Below, in pieces: positions 36,547-46,259 of a stretch of 64,000 bases of DNA; position 1 is the first letter of the stretch, and each line of letters starts with the position of its first letter. Made by a program: the position numbers and the translations under genes. Source of the stretch: CAWIVH01 sp963839475 (GTDB lineage Bacteria > Acidobacteriota > UBA6911); contig CAWIVH010000013.1 of assembly GCA_963839475.1 (NCBI GenBank), forward strand, positions 744,001 through 808,000. Reading direction: 5' to 3'. The notes beneath the pieces were generated by a model that did not search any database, was not told the origin of the DNA, and saw only the letters and a list, made by a program, of their open reading frames with translations.

Positions 36547-37359
36547 TTGAAATATCGGACAAAACTAACTCGCTCGGGAAAACTGGCTGTGTTCGCTGTT
36601 GCAGCCGCTGTGGTGCTGGCCGCAGCGTACGGCCAATCGGGCAGGACCCCGGGTTTCTTAAGCCAATCGGGCCAAAAGCAGCTATCCACCGTCGGCTCAG
36701 ATCCCCAGTTCACTTTTGTCCGCCTGGTTTATACGGGACTGCGCTCGTGGGGCTATTACAAAAACTGGTATACCGACTGGCCGAAAGCCGACCGGCAGTT
36801 TATTCTCGGGATAAAACGGTTAACGAACATCAAAGTGGCTGACCAGGGGAAGGCCATTTCCGTGACCGACAAAGAGATATTCCGCTATCCCTTCATTTAT
36901 TCCGTAGAGTCGGGCCACTGGAATCTTACCGACGAAGAGATCTCCGGGCTCAGGGAGTATCTTGAACGCGGTGGTTTTCTCTTCTGTGATGATTTTTGGG
37001 GAAGCCGGGAGTGGGAGAACTTTCAGGGCAACATAGATCGTGTTCTTCCCGGCAAGAAGATTGTAGAGATCCCGATGGACCACCCGATTTTCCATTCGTA
37101 TTACGATATCTCCCAGATAATTCAGACTCCGAATGTCGGAAATGCATTGTACAAGACGACTACTTTTGAGGATGATGGTTATGTGCCGCACTGCCGTGGG
37201 ATTTTCGATTCCCGGGGCCGCCTCATGGTCGTGATTAATTGGAACACCGATCTCGGGGATGCCTGGGAGTGGGCGGATCTGCCGGGTTACCCTGCTAAGT
37301 ATTCGACCTATGCCTATCAAATTGGCATTAATTCCATCATTTACGCCATGAGTCATTGA
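36547..37359 (+). CDS. DUF4159-domain protein, exported (paralogue 1)
   Basis: 270 aa, starting at a TTG with only a weak SD. The signal peptide is MKYRTKLTRSGKLAVFAVAA followed by an Ala-rich core. The rest is a DUF4159 domain: FVRLVYTGLRSWGYYKNWYTDWPKADRQF, SVTDKEIFRYPFIYSVESGHWNLTDEE, LREYLERGGFLFCDDFWG, PMDHPIFHSYYDI, DSRGRLMVVINWNTDLGDAWEWADLPGYP. DUF4159 has a ThuA/glutamine-amidotransferase-like fold of unknown function and is common in Bat-like operons. It opens the cluster and overlaps the next gene's possible start. A second DUF4159 is at 43367. Confidence 0.9.
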   Translation: MKYRTKLTRSGKLAVFAVAAAVVLAAAYGQSGRTPGFLSQSGQKQLSTVGSDPQFTFVRLVYTGLRSWGYYKNWYTDWPKADRQFILGIKRLTNIKVADQGKAISVTDKEIFRYPFIYSVESGHWNLTDEEISGLREYLERGGFLFCDDFWGSREWENFQGNIDRVLPGKKIVEIPMDHPIFHSYYDISQIIQTPNVGNALYKTTTFEDDGYVPHCRGIFDSRGRLMVVINWNTDLGDAWEWADLPGYPAKYSTYAYQIGINSIIYAMSH

Positions 37360-37370
37360 ATCGGACGCCT

Positions 37371-39650
37371 ATGCTCGCCCTTTTCGAGTTTTTCTTCAAG
37401 TACCGGCCTCTGCTCTTCCAGAAGGGCAGCATCGTGCTTCACCCCCCCTGGCCCTGGTACGCGACGCTCGTCTTGGCAGTTTTGGCCCTGGGTGTCCCTT
37501 ATGTGATTTACCGGCGGACGGCCGGTATTGTGCCATTCATGCGGCGGCTCGCTCTGTCAGGGCTCAGGGCCGCCTTTCTTCTCGTTCTGCTGCTTATTTC
37601 TCTGCAACCCACTCTGGTGCTGCACTCGGTCCTGCCGCAGCAGAGTTTCCTCGCCGTGGCATACGATTCAAGCAAAAGCATGGAAATCCGCGACGGTACT
37701 GGGGGAACGTCCAGACTGGACGAAGTGAAACGAATACTCAATCCTGCGGGCAATCCTCTGGTTGCAGCCCTATCCGGAAAATTCAAACTGCGCTTCTTCC
37801 GTTTTTCCAGCACCGCGGAGCGGACAGCGAGTTTTGAGGACGCCTCGAAACATGGAAACGTGACCAGCCTCGACCATGTCCTGGATCAAATCGCCGGCGA
37901 ACTCAACAGCGTGCCGGTTTCAGGTATCGTCCTGCTCACGGATGGGGCCGATAATCATGCTTCGGATATGACAGCCACGGCCAACCGTCTTCGTGCCAGG
38001 AATATTCCGGTTTACCCCGTTGGTATCGGCATGACTGAGTTTCCCCAGGATCTCGAGATACTCCGGGTAACAGCGCCGAGGCGGGCTCTAAAGGACTCCA
38101 TGATTGAGGCTGACGTTTCGGTCCGGTCCAGCGGATTTGCCGGCCGCCGCGCAAAACTCGTAGTGAAGGAGAGGGACCGGACACTCCAGACCCAGGAGAT
38201 AACCCTGGGAGGCGACGGAGAGGTGCGCAACCACCGGGTAAACTTCACCTGCGATTCGGCCGGCGCCAAGATATTCTCGGTCCGTCTCGATCCGATCCAG
38301 GGTGAGATCGTGCCGGAAAACAACGAGCAAACCATCCTGGTGCAGGTGATGGATGAGCAGCCGCCCGTGCTCTATGTCGAGGGGGAGCCTCGCTGGATTT
38401 ACGGATTTGTCCGGCGCGCCGCTGATGCCGACAAGAATTTGCATCTCGTAACCCTTCTGCGGCAAGCCGACGGAAAGTTTCTGCGCCAGGGCGTCGAGAA
38501 TCCCGCGATGCTGGAAAAGGGATTTCCTACCGACAAGTCGGAATTATTCCGCTATAAGGCGATAATCCTTGGGACGGTTGAAGCAAGTTTCTTTACTTTC
38601 GACCAGCTGCGGATGATTTCCGATTTCGTAAGCCAGCGGGGTGGCGGTTTCCTCATGCTCGGCGGCAGGAATTCGTTCGCGCAGGGCGGCTACATCAATA
38701 CCCCGCTCGAGGATATGCTTCCGGTTATCCTGCAGGATAGCCAGACGGGATTTCAGGAAGCGGAATTCAAGGCGCGATTGACCGCGTTCGGAGCGGATCA
38801 CCCGATCACCAGAATGGCCTCCGGCCAGGCTGAAAATCGTAAGAGGTGGGAAGCCGCTCCGCCGCTGTTCGGGATGAATCCCACGGCAGGTGCAAAACCG
38901 GGCGGGACGGTCCTATTACAGTCGGCCTTGGTCAATCCCCGCGGACAAAATCCCGTGCTGCTCGCCTTCCAGAGGTTCGGTCGCGGCAAATCGATGGCGC
39001 TTACCACGGCCTCGACGTGGCGATGGCGAATGGATATGGATTCCAAGGACAACTTCCACGAGCTTTTTTGGAAGCAACTCCTGCGCTGGCTGGTAAGCGA
39101 AGCGGCGGATCCAGTGACGATTGAAACCGATAAGCATTCCTACGCCCCCGAAGAGGCGGTAACCCTGCAGGCGGACGTAAGTGACAGCACTTTCCTCCGG
39201 CTGAATAACGCCCAAGCGATCGGACAGGTGAAATCTCCATCCGGCAATATGGCCGAGATTCCTCTGAAGTGGGATCAGGGCAAGGAGGGATTCTATACGG
39301 GGTCCTACAAGCCGCGCGAAGAGGGAATCTACGAGGTATCCGTAGAAGCAAATCTGGGGAGCAAAAGTCTTGGTTCTTCAAAAGGCTTTTTTCGCGTTTC
39401 AGACTCCTCCGATGAGTTCCACAACGCGGTTTTGAACGAGAGCCTGCTCAAACGGCTGGCAAGCGACACGGGCGGAAAATATTACAGGCCCGGTGAGGTG
39501 CAAGCCCTCGCCGGGGACGTTGGATATATCGACAACGGAGTGGCGCGCCTGGAGGAAAAGGAACTCTGGGATATGCCGTTCCTCTTCCTCCTGCTGCTGG
39601 GCTCCGCAGGCCTCGAATGGACTCTGCGTAAAAGAAAGGGGCTGGCGTGA
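37371..39650 (+). CDS. Membrane protein with VWA-like and glutamine-amidotransferase-like domains
   Basis: 759 aa from ATG 37371; a TTG at 37356 would overlap the previous stop. Two N-terminal membrane segments are followed by a VWA-type domain with a MIDAS-like DSSKS (YDSSKSMEIRDG), LLTDGADNHASDMT and VYPVGIGMTE. Residues about 390-580 resemble a class I glutamine amidotransferase/ThuA fold (DFVSQRGGGFLMLGGRNSFAQGG). The late part includes LFWKQLLRWLVSEAADPVTI and a beta domain, and a final membrane helix (MPFLFLLLLGSAGLEWTLRKRK). This is the arrangement of large BatA-like proteins. It is coupled to the caspase-like gene by GTGA overlap. Confidence 0.88.
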   Translation: MLALFEFFFKYRPLLFQKGSIVLHPPWPWYATLVLAVLALGVPYVIYRRTAGIVPFMRRLALSGLRAAFLLVLLLISLQPTLVLHSVLPQQSFLAVAYDSSKSMEIRDGTGGTSRLDEVKRILNPAGNPLVAALSGKFKLRFFRFSSTAERTASFEDASKHGNVTSLDHVLDQIAGELNSVPVSGIVLLTDGADNHASDMTATANRLRARNIPVYPVGIGMTEFPQDLEILRVTAPRRALKDSMIEADVSVRSSGFAGRRAKLVVKERDRTLQTQEITLGGDGEVRNHRVNFTCDSAGAKIFSVRLDPIQGEIVPENNEQTILVQVMDEQPPVLYVEGEPRWIYGFVRRAADADKNLHLVTLLRQADGKFLRQGVENPAMLEKGFPTDKSELFRYKAIILGTVEASFFTFDQLRMISDFVSQRGGGFLMLGGRNSFAQGGYINTPLEDMLPVILQDSQTGFQEAEFKARLTAFGADHPITRMASGQAENRKRWEAAPPLFGMNPTAGAKPGGTVLLQSALVNPRGQNPVLLAFQRFGRGKSMALTTASTWRWRMDMDSKDNFHELFWKQLLRWLVSEAADPVTIETDKHSYAPEEAVTLQADVSDSTFLRLNNAQAIGQVKSPSGNMAEIPLKWDQGKEGFYTGSYKPREEGIYEVSVEANLGSKSLGSSKGFFRVSDSSDEFHNAVLNESLLKRLASDTGGKYYRPGEVQALAGDVGYIDNGVARLEEKELWDMPFLFLLLLGSAGLEWTLRKRKGLA

Positions 39651-40684
39651 TAGCTCCGGCGATCCTGCAATCCGGAATAACAGCGGCAACCTTCGCCCGT
39701 CGGGTGGCTGTCGTGCTGATGACCGCAGTATTGGTTTCCTCGATTGCCCATCCAGCCGAGCGGGACGGGCGTTGGGCGATTCTGGTGGCGGGGATCAGCG
39801 GTGATCAAGAGCTTCAAGCCGAGTATTTGAATCAGCTGAAAGAGCTGCGCGGGATACTTCTCGAAAGCCTCCATTTTCCCAAGGATCAGGTAACGGTTCT
39901 ATTCGACGATCCCTCCAAGGATCCGTCTTCGGTCCAGGCGGAATCGAGTTGGAAGCAGCTGGAAGCGGTCTGCCGCGAATACGCCGGCCGGGCCCGGCGC
40001 GAAGATGTCCTTTTTGTTTTCCTGCTGGGGCATGGCAGCTATGACGGCATTTTCTACAAGATGAACCTTGTCGGACCCGATCCGCCGGTCAGGGAACTGG
40101 CCGCTGCCCTGTACGCGATCCCCTCCCAGACTTACATTATTGTCAACAATACAACTGCAGGCGGGGCCGCCATTGCAGCCCTATCCGGAAAAGGTAAGAT
40201 CATAATTTCAGCCACAAAGAGCGGGAACGAGAAAAACCGAACCCATTTCGGCGGCTATTTCATCGAAGCGCTCAAAGATAACAATGCCGATGTTGATAAA
40301 AACGGTCGTGTGACTCTTCTGGAAGCGTTTCAATACGCTTCGAAGAAGGTCGAAGCGTACTATACCAAGGAGGGCAGCCTGCAGACGGAGCATCCGGTGC
40401 TCGAAGACAACGGCGATGGACAGCCGCATCCCGACCCCGGCCCTGAGAACGGGGACGGTTTTCTGGCCCGGACGACCTCTTTGAACCCGGCGGAATCCCT
40501 TTTGACTCGCGCGGGGCAGGATCCTGAACGCGCCCGCCTCGCGCTTGAAGCCCGGGAGCTGGAGAAGAAAATCGAAGCTCTCAAGTATGCGAAGAGCGAT
40601 ATGCCGGAAGCCGATTATGAAAAGCAATTGGAGGAGCTTCTACTGAAGCTGGCCGTGGTAAATGCAAAACTGCGGAATAAATAA
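39647..40684 (+). CDS. Caspase/C13-like peptidase-fold protein lacking the usual catalytic Cys
   Basis: 345 aa. The GTG at 39647 overlaps the previous TGA stop (GTGA) and follows AAAGGGG, so coupled translation is very likely. After a signal peptide, residues 42-260 have the caspase/legumain-like pattern: WAILVAGISGDQEL, VLFVFLLGHGSYDG (His 129), YIIVNNTTAGGAAIAALSGKGKIIISATKSG, DKNGRVTLLEAFQYASKKV. In active members a Cys would follow strand 4; here residues 167-173 read NNTTAGG, so no nucleophile is visible. The C-terminus is a coiled-coil helix. Predicted inactive binding module or a protein using another residue. Confidence 0.82.
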   Translation: MIAPAILQSGITAATFARRVAVVLMTAVLVSSIAHPAERDGRWAILVAGISGDQELQAEYLNQLKELRGILLESLHFPKDQVTVLFDDPSKDPSSVQAESSWKQLEAVCREYAGRARREDVLFVFLLGHGSYDGIFYKMNLVGPDPPVRELAAALYAIPSQTYIIVNNTTAGGAAIAALSGKGKIIISATKSGNEKNRTHFGGYFIEALKDNNADVDKNGRVTLLEAFQYASKKVEAYYTKEGSLQTEHPVLEDNGDGQPHPDPGPENGDGFLARTTSLNPAESLLTRAGQDPERARLALEARELEKKIEALKYAKSDMPEADYEKQLEELLLKLAVVNAKLRNK

Positions 40685-40688
40685 AACT

Positions 40689-43370
40689 ATGAGCCCTGCA
40701 AAAATCCGGGCTGGACGTGCGCCCGGCTTCCTCGCCGTGGTTTTGGCCGGGATGGTCCTGACTCAATGTTCTGCCCGATTTCAAACGCCGGAGGAGGATG
40801 TTGTCCGAGGAAAACAGGCGTTTCGAGCTGGTGATTACCAGTCTGCCAAAAAGTTGTTTGAAGCCGCATTGGCGCTCATGCCCGGCATCGAGGCCGGCCA
40901 GGTCGGCCTGCTGCGCACCTTGAGAGAGACTGGAGGGTATGAGGAAGCCCGAAAGCGCTCCACAGAAATGCTCGCCCGGTATGAAAATTCCGCGATGCTG
41001 CAGCTCGAAGCGGGCCGGATCGCAGCGGAAACCGGAGACTATCCGGAGGCTGAAAAGCGATGGCTCCGCGCTCAGGAACTTGCGGAAGCGAAGAAGGATC
41101 CCGGAATCCTCGAAATCCGAAAGGAACTCGCAACGTTTTATGACATGCTGGGGCGCCGGACTGCTGCAGAGCCATTGTGGGACCGCCTTATCCAAGAGTA
41201 CCGGCAGGGCCGGATTCGCGGCCGTGAGCCATTGGCATGGGTGGCAAATGCCGCCTGGAAGCGCGGATATTTTCAGGACGCCAAGGATTTCTTCATCGAT
41301 GCAACCGACCCCAAGGCTGCCGGCGAGGTCCCGCTCGAGGGTCTGGCTGATTTTGGGTTCCTCTTCCTGGAAAAATTCAATGCCACCGATGCCATTGGCG
41401 TTTTCCGCGATTGCCTGAAGATCAACAAGACCTATCCCAGGGCCCTTTTGGGCCTGGCCCTCGCCAAACAGTACGAGAGCAACGCCGAGGTCGAAAAATT
41501 CGCCCGTTCGGCGCTCGAGATCAACCCGCATCTGGTGCCGGCCATTTGCCTCCTGGCGAAACTCGAGATGGAAGAGGAAAACTACCGTTCGGCTCTGGAG
41601 GAAGTGAAGCGCGCCCTCAAGGTGAATCCATCGAGCCTTGAAGCCTTGGCCCTTGAAGCCTCGTGCCACAAATTCTTAGGCGATGAATCCGCGTTCGCCG
41701 CCACAGAAGCCAGGATATTGAAGATCAATCCCTCCTTCGGCGATCTCTATTTTACCCTGGCGGAAAACTATGTGATGCACCGGAAGTATCGGGAATCCGT
41801 CGAACAGAACCGGAAGGCCATTCGCATCAATCCGGATTTGAGTGCGGCCTATGGGGCTTTGGGCATCAACCTGCTTCGTATAGGCGATCTTGCCGGCGGG
41901 CGGGAGGCTCTTCAGCAGGCATTTGAGCGCGATAAGCACAACATCTGGGCATTCAACACTCTCGATCTGTTGGACCAGATGGACAAATTTGCCCGCGTCA
42001 AAAGCGAACATTTTGTTTATCTGATGGCGAAGGATGATGAGCCCAGCCTTGCCGCCTATGCTCCGCGACTCTCCGAGGAAGCCTACGACCGGCTCACCCG
42101 GCGCTACGGCTTCAAACCCGAGACTCCCATCCAGGTTGAGATTTTCCCGGATCATGCCGGGTTCGCGGTTCGCACCCTGGGACTTCCAGGCCTAGGTGCA
42201 CTCGGCGTGTGCTTTGGGCAGGTGGTGGCTATCGACTCGCCGCGCGCCAGGAAGACGGGGGAATTCAATTGGGGCTCCACGCTCTGGCACGAACTGGCAC
42301 ATGTCATCACCCTGCAAATGACCAAGCACAATATACCGCGCTGGTATTCGGAGGGTCTCTCGGTTTACGAAGAGCGCAGGGCGCGCCCCGGTTGGGGAGA
42401 TGAGTTGACGCCATCTTTCGTGCAGGCTTATAGGGAAGGCCGGCTCCTAAAAGTCGGGGAACTCAATGCCGGGATGATGCGCCCCAAGTTTCCCGAACAG
42501 ATCGAACTTTCTTACTTCCAGGCTTCATTGTTTTGCGAGCTGATCGAAAGCAGGTTCGGGTTCGACAAAATCCCTGCCACTCTCCGGTTGTTCGCTGAAA
42601 ACCGATCTACGGACGAGGTTTTCCGCACAGCGCTGGGCTGGGAGCCTGCGACGCTTGAGAGCGAGTATGCGGCATTTGTCGCGGCGAAGCTGAAAGACAG
42701 GCTGGCATGCTTCGACTCGGCGAAACGGAGCGCCAGCGAAGAACCTCACGTCGCCGACAAGAAAGAGTTGACCTCGAAGCTGGAAAAAAAGCCGGACGAT
42801 TTTTTCGCAAACCTCCAGATGGGAAACTTGCTGGCGAAAGACAAAGACTTCACGGGCGCCGAAAAGCATCTCAAGACCGCCTTGAAGTTGTTTCCCGAAT
42901 ATGTCGGCCCGGGGAATGCTTACGGCATCCTCAGCAGCTATTATCTCGAAGCGGGACGGGAGTCCGAAGCCCTCGACCTTATGGCTGCCTGGGTTCAATA
43001 TGATGAGAAGGAAATCGCGCCCCTGCGCAAATCGGCGGAGATTTATAGCAGGAGGAAAAACTGGGCTGAAGTCGTGCGTCTGCTTGACCTGTCCGTCTAC
43101 ATTGATCCATACGAGCCGGGAGTTTTCTCTCAGTTGGCTGCTGCGGCGGGGGAAGCCGGCGATTGGTCCAAGGCAGTCTCTGCGTGCCAGGTCCTGGTGG
43201 CACTTCATCCTCCGGACCCGGCGGAAGCGCAGTACAACCTGGCAAAAGCCTACGTGGGACTGGGTCGGAAACAGGAGGCCAGGCGTGCGGTCCTGAAGTC
43301 TCTCGAAATCGCCCCATCTTTCGAGAAGGCGCAACAGTTGCTCCTCCAGATTAGCGGGGTGCAGCCATGA
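40689..43370 (+). CDS. TPR lipoprotein with gluzincin-like peptidase domain
   Basis: 893 aa from ATG 40689, which gives a lipoprotein signal with lipobox LTQC. The N-terminal about 420 residues and the last about 200 are TPR repeats. Between them, a metallopeptidase-like domain has LWHELAHVITLQMTKHNIPRWYSEGLSVYEE, with H534, E535 and H538 as zinc/catalytic residues and E555 as third ligand (HExxH-x16-E), the peptidase MA/M1-like gluzincin pattern. So it is predicted to be an active envelope protease. It ends in a 4-base ATGA overlap with the second DUF4159 gene. Confidence 0.9.
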   Translation: MSPAKIRAGRAPGFLAVVLAGMVLTQCSARFQTPEEDVVRGKQAFRAGDYQSAKKLFEAALALMPGIEAGQVGLLRTLRETGGYEEARKRSTEMLARYENSAMLQLEAGRIAAETGDYPEAEKRWLRAQELAEAKKDPGILEIRKELATFYDMLGRRTAAEPLWDRLIQEYRQGRIRGREPLAWVANAAWKRGYFQDAKDFFIDATDPKAAGEVPLEGLADFGFLFLEKFNATDAIGVFRDCLKINKTYPRALLGLALAKQYESNAEVEKFARSALEINPHLVPAICLLAKLEMEEENYRSALEEVKRALKVNPSSLEALALEASCHKFLGDESAFAATEARILKINPSFGDLYFTLAENYVMHRKYRESVEQNRKAIRINPDLSAAYGALGINLLRIGDLAGGREALQQAFERDKHNIWAFNTLDLLDQMDKFARVKSEHFVYLMAKDDEPSLAAYAPRLSEEAYDRLTRRYGFKPETPIQVEIFPDHAGFAVRTLGLPGLGALGVCFGQVVAIDSPRARKTGEFNWGSTLWHELAHVITLQMTKHNIPRWYSEGLSVYEERRARPGWGDELTPSFVQAYREGRLLKVGELNAGMMRPKFPEQIELSYFQASLFCELIESRFGFDKIPATLRLFAENRSTDEVFRTALGWEPATLESEYAAFVAAKLKDRLACFDSAKRSASEEPHVADKKELTSKLEKKPDDFFANLQMGNLLAKDKDFTGAEKHLKTALKLFPEYVGPGNAYGILSSYYLEAGRESEALDLMAAWVQYDEKEIAPLRKSAEIYSRRKNWAEVVRLLDLSVYIDPYEPGVFSQLAAAAGEAGDWSKAVSACQVLVALHPPDPAEAQYNLAKAYVGLGRKQEARRAVLKSLEIAPSFEKAQQLLLQISGVQP

Positions 43371-44146
43371 AGCATTCTGCATTCCCAGTTCGGATGTCAT
43401 CTGCTTCTCTCCTCAAGGCCGCGGCTCTGGGATGCCTGAGTCTCATGGCTGCGGGTTGCTGGTGGGCGCTCGCCCAGGAAGAATTGCCGCGCAAGGAAAG
43501 CGTCTTCACCATGGGCCGCATCCGGTTCACTACCCCCAGTTTCGGTTGGATGGGAGGGGGCAGGAGGATGGGAGGCGGGCCTCCCTGGAGCCATGACTGG
43601 CCGAGGGGGGAAGAGCATTTGATGAAGATCATGAGCGAGGTTACCAAGCTGGATGTCAATCCCGGGGGCCATGTGGTTTCCTTCGACAGCGAGGGCGCAT
43701 TTAACTACCCGATTGCCTATATGTGCGAGGTGGGATTTCTCGACCTTACCGACAAGGAAGCCTATAACATGGCCGAATACCTGCTCCGTGGCGGATTCCT
43801 TATCGTTGATGACTTCCGCGGGGACAGGGATTTGGACAATTTCAGACGGCAGCTCAAAAAGGTATTCCCGGACCGGTCCCTGACCGAGGTGCCGCGCACG
43901 CATCCGATCTGGACCTGCTTCTACGACATCACCAAGGTTTTTCCGGAACCTCCGTACGCGCGCTATCTTGCGCCGCAGTATCTGGGGATAAGCGACGATC
44001 GCGGCCGCCTTATGCTGATCGCCAACTTTAACAACGATATCAGCGAATACTGGGAATGGTCCGACAATCCGATGATGCCGATCGATCAGAGCAATGAAGC
44101 CTACAAATATGGCGTCAATTACATCATGTACGCACTCACACACTAG
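43367..44146 (+). CDS. DUF4159-domain protein, exported (paralogue 2)
   Basis: 259 aa; ATG 43367 overlaps the previous stop (ATGA). The signal peptide is followed by a Gly/Arg/Met-rich insert (GWMGGGRRMGGGPPWSHDWP), absent from paralogue 1. The DUF4159 core is clear: VVSFDSEGAFNYPIAYMCEVGFLDLTDKE, AEYLLRGGFLIVDDFRG, RTHPIWTCFYDI, DRGRLMLIANFNNDISEYWEWSDNP. The start of MoxR is 16 bases on. Two DUF4159 proteins bracket the protease-like genes of the cluster. Confidence 0.9.
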   Translation: MKHSAFPVRMSSASLLKAAALGCLSLMAAGCWWALAQEELPRKESVFTMGRIRFTTPSFGWMGGGRRMGGGPPWSHDWPRGEEHLMKIMSEVTKLDVNPGGHVVSFDSEGAFNYPIAYMCEVGFLDLTDKEAYNMAEYLLRGGFLIVDDFRGDRDLDNFRRQLKKVFPDRSLTEVPRTHPIWTCFYDITKVFPEPPYARYLAPQYLGISDDRGRLMLIANFNNDISEYWEWSDNPMMPIDQSNEAYKYGVNYIMYALTH

Positions 44147-44162
44147 GAAAGGGAATTTACCA

Positions 44163-45185
44163 ATGGATACTGGCGGGCAGCCTGTTCAAAACGACGCGGC
44201 TCTGGTCGAGAAACTGAAGGCCGGATACGGAGAAATCCTCCAACAGCTGCGCAAGGTGATTATCGCCCAGGATGCGGTGGTCGAGCAGGTCATGATTTCA
44301 ATGATGGTGGGCGCTCACTCCATGATTACGGGTGTGCCCGGTCTCGCAAAAACCCTTCTGATCAAGACCCTTTCGCAGGTGCTTGACCTGAAGTTCAAAC
44401 GGATTCAGTTCACGCCCGATCTGATGCCGGCCGACATCACGGGAACCGACATCATTCAGGAGGACGTTTCGACCGGAAAGCGCGAACTGGTGTTCGTCAA
44501 GGGACCCGTTTTCGCAAACATTCTGCTGGCGGATGAAATAAACCGTACCCCGCCCAAGACACAAGCCGCATTGCTGGAGGCCATGGAGGAATTGCAGGTG
44601 ACCGTCCAGGGTGTGACCTATCCCATGGACCGGCCGTTTTTCGTCCTGGCCACGCAAAATCCGATTGAGTTGGAAGGGACTTACCCGCTGCCTGAAGCCC
44701 AGCTGGACAGGTTTATGTTCAACATCATCATCGAATACCTGTCCGAGGAGGAAGAACTGCAGGTGGTTCATTCCACCACCACCGGCCGTGAGGTTGAGAT
44801 CTCCCGAACCGTGACCGGACAGGATATTCTCGACTTCCAGCACCTGGTCCGCCGTGTTCCGGTTCCCGAGTCTGTTTCGCGCTATGCCGTTTCCATCGTC
44901 CGCGCGAGCCGTCCACAAAAGAATGGCGGCCACGCATTTATCAACGATTGGGTCAATTGGGGTGCGAGCTTGCGGGCATCTCAATACCTGGTGCTCGGGG
45001 GAAAAGCCAGGGCCTTGCTCAGAGGACGATTCAACGTTTCGATCGAAGACATTCAGGCACTGGCATACCCCGTCCTTCGTCATCGCATCCTGGTAAATTT
45101 TCACGCGGAATCCCAGAAAATAACCACGGAAGAAATTATCCGGCGCCTGCTCGACTCTGTTCCGGTGCCGAGGTCGGGGCTCTAA
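44163..45185 (+). CDS. MoxR-family AAA+ ATPase
   Basis: 340 aa from ATG 44163, which follows AGGAAAGGG; an upstream in-frame ATG at 44094 lies within the previous gene and is unlikely. Walker A is GVPGLAKT (57-64) and Walker B ILLADEINR (120-128); sensor 1 is in FVLATQNPIELEGTYPLPEAQLDRF. MoxR ATPases act as chaperones that load metals or assemble complexes together with DUF58 and VWA partners, which are the next genes. Length is typical. Confidence 0.95.
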   Translation: MDTGGQPVQNDAALVEKLKAGYGEILQQLRKVIIAQDAVVEQVMISMMVGAHSMITGVPGLAKTLLIKTLSQVLDLKFKRIQFTPDLMPADITGTDIIQEDVSTGKRELVFVKGPVFANILLADEINRTPPKTQAALLEAMEELQVTVQGVTYPMDRPFFVLATQNPIELEGTYPLPEAQLDRFMFNIIIEYLSEEEELQVVHSTTTGREVEISRTVTGQDILDFQHLVRRVPVPESVSRYAVSIVRASRPQKNGGHAFINDWVNWGASLRASQYLVLGGKARALLRGRFNVSIEDIQALAYPVLRHRILVNFHAESQKITTEEIIRRLLDSVPVPRSGL

Positions 45186-45337
45186 GGGGCTGCGCCTGGA
45201 TGGTGCCGAAAGGTGTTGCCCAGTTGGCGGAATATTCAACGAAGAGCGGCGAAATATCGTCGCTTTGGGAAGCAGGTTGGGACCAGCGGATGTGCCATGA
45301 TCTGTGGCGCTCTGTGCAACGGGGACAGGTGAATTGA

Positions 45338-46255
45338 ATGACTTCCGGATCTCACCCAGTTTTGCCGCAGCCCACGCGTTTTATCGACCCCGTGGCCCTG
45401 ACGCGGATCTCGAGCCTGGAGCTCATCGCCCGGACCGTGGTGGAAGGCTTCATTTCAGGCCTCCACCGGTCTCCCCATCTCGGTTTCAGCGTGAACTTTG
45501 CCGAATACAGGGCTTATCGTCCGGGGGACGACATCCGGAAAATTGACTGGAAGGTATTCGGCCGGCTGGACCGTTTTTTTGTCAAGGAATACGAAGGCGA
45601 AACGAATACCAGCGTGCAGGTCATGCTGGATTGCAGCAGATCCATGGATTTTGGGTCTCAAGGCATTTCCAAACTGGTTTATGGCCAATATCTGGCGGCT
45701 TCGCTGGTTTATTTTGCCTTCAAGCAGCGCGACAGTGTCGGTTTCGTCACCTTTGATAACGAGGTGCGCGACTATGTTCCGCCGCGAGGCAGCATCGGGC
45801 ACTTGAACAATGTGCTGCACGCCATTGAAGCCACGCAGCCCGGGGCCAGGAGTAATTTTGTCGATCCCCTCGTCAGCGCAGCCGAGAGATTGCGCCGGCG
45901 GGGCATCGTCATTCTGATTTCGGACCTGCACGACGAAGCGGAAAAGGTGATGGAGGCCGTGCGCCAATTGTCGTATCGCGGGAACGATGTGATTGTTTTC
46001 CAGCTCCTGGACCCAGCGGAATTGCAGTTTAACTACGATGCCGGCGCGCAGTTTGTCGATCTCGAATCGCGCGCCGAGATGCACGTGATTCCTGATTTCG
46101 TGCGCCAGGAATATCGCAGGATATTAAAAAATCAAATGGAGTACCTGGAGCGGGAATGCCGTCGCGACCGTATCGATTATGCCATGATCGATACATCGCA
46201 GCCGCTGGACCACGCTTTGTTCTCTTATTTGCTGCGGCGGGAGCAGCTTTACTAA
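45338..46255 (+). CDS. DUF58-domain protein (MoxR partner)
   Basis: 305 aa. DUF58 signatures are VEGFISGLHRSPHLGFSVNFAEYRAYRPGDDIRKIDWKVFGRLDRFFVKEYEGET, followed by a VWA-like domain with MLDCSRSMDFG and VILISDLHDEAEK. It is soluble and works with MoxR. Start ATG 45338 follows AGGTG. There is a 152-base gap after moxR with no visible promoter, so co-transcription is expected. Confidence 0.93.
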   Translation: MTSGSHPVLPQPTRFIDPVALTRISSLELIARTVVEGFISGLHRSPHLGFSVNFAEYRAYRPGDDIRKIDWKVFGRLDRFFVKEYEGETNTSVQVMLDCSRSMDFGSQGISKLVYGQYLAASLVYFAFKQRDSVGFVTFDNEVRDYVPPRGSIGHLNNVLHAIEATQPGARSNFVDPLVSAAERLRRRGIVILISDLHDEAEKVMEAVRQLSYRGNDVIVFQLLDPAELQFNYDAGAQFVDLESRAEMHVIPDFVRQEYRRILKNQMEYLERECRRDRIDYAMIDTSQPLDHALFSYLLRREQLY

Positions 46256-46259
46256 AGCT

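Noticed and set aside
40581..41669. 362-codon frame opposite the TPR/gluzincin gene
   Set aside because: No family motif; the plus-strand frame holds TPRs and an intact HExxH.
44298..45239. 313-codon frame opposite moxR
   Set aside because: No motif. MoxR has intact Walker A and B.
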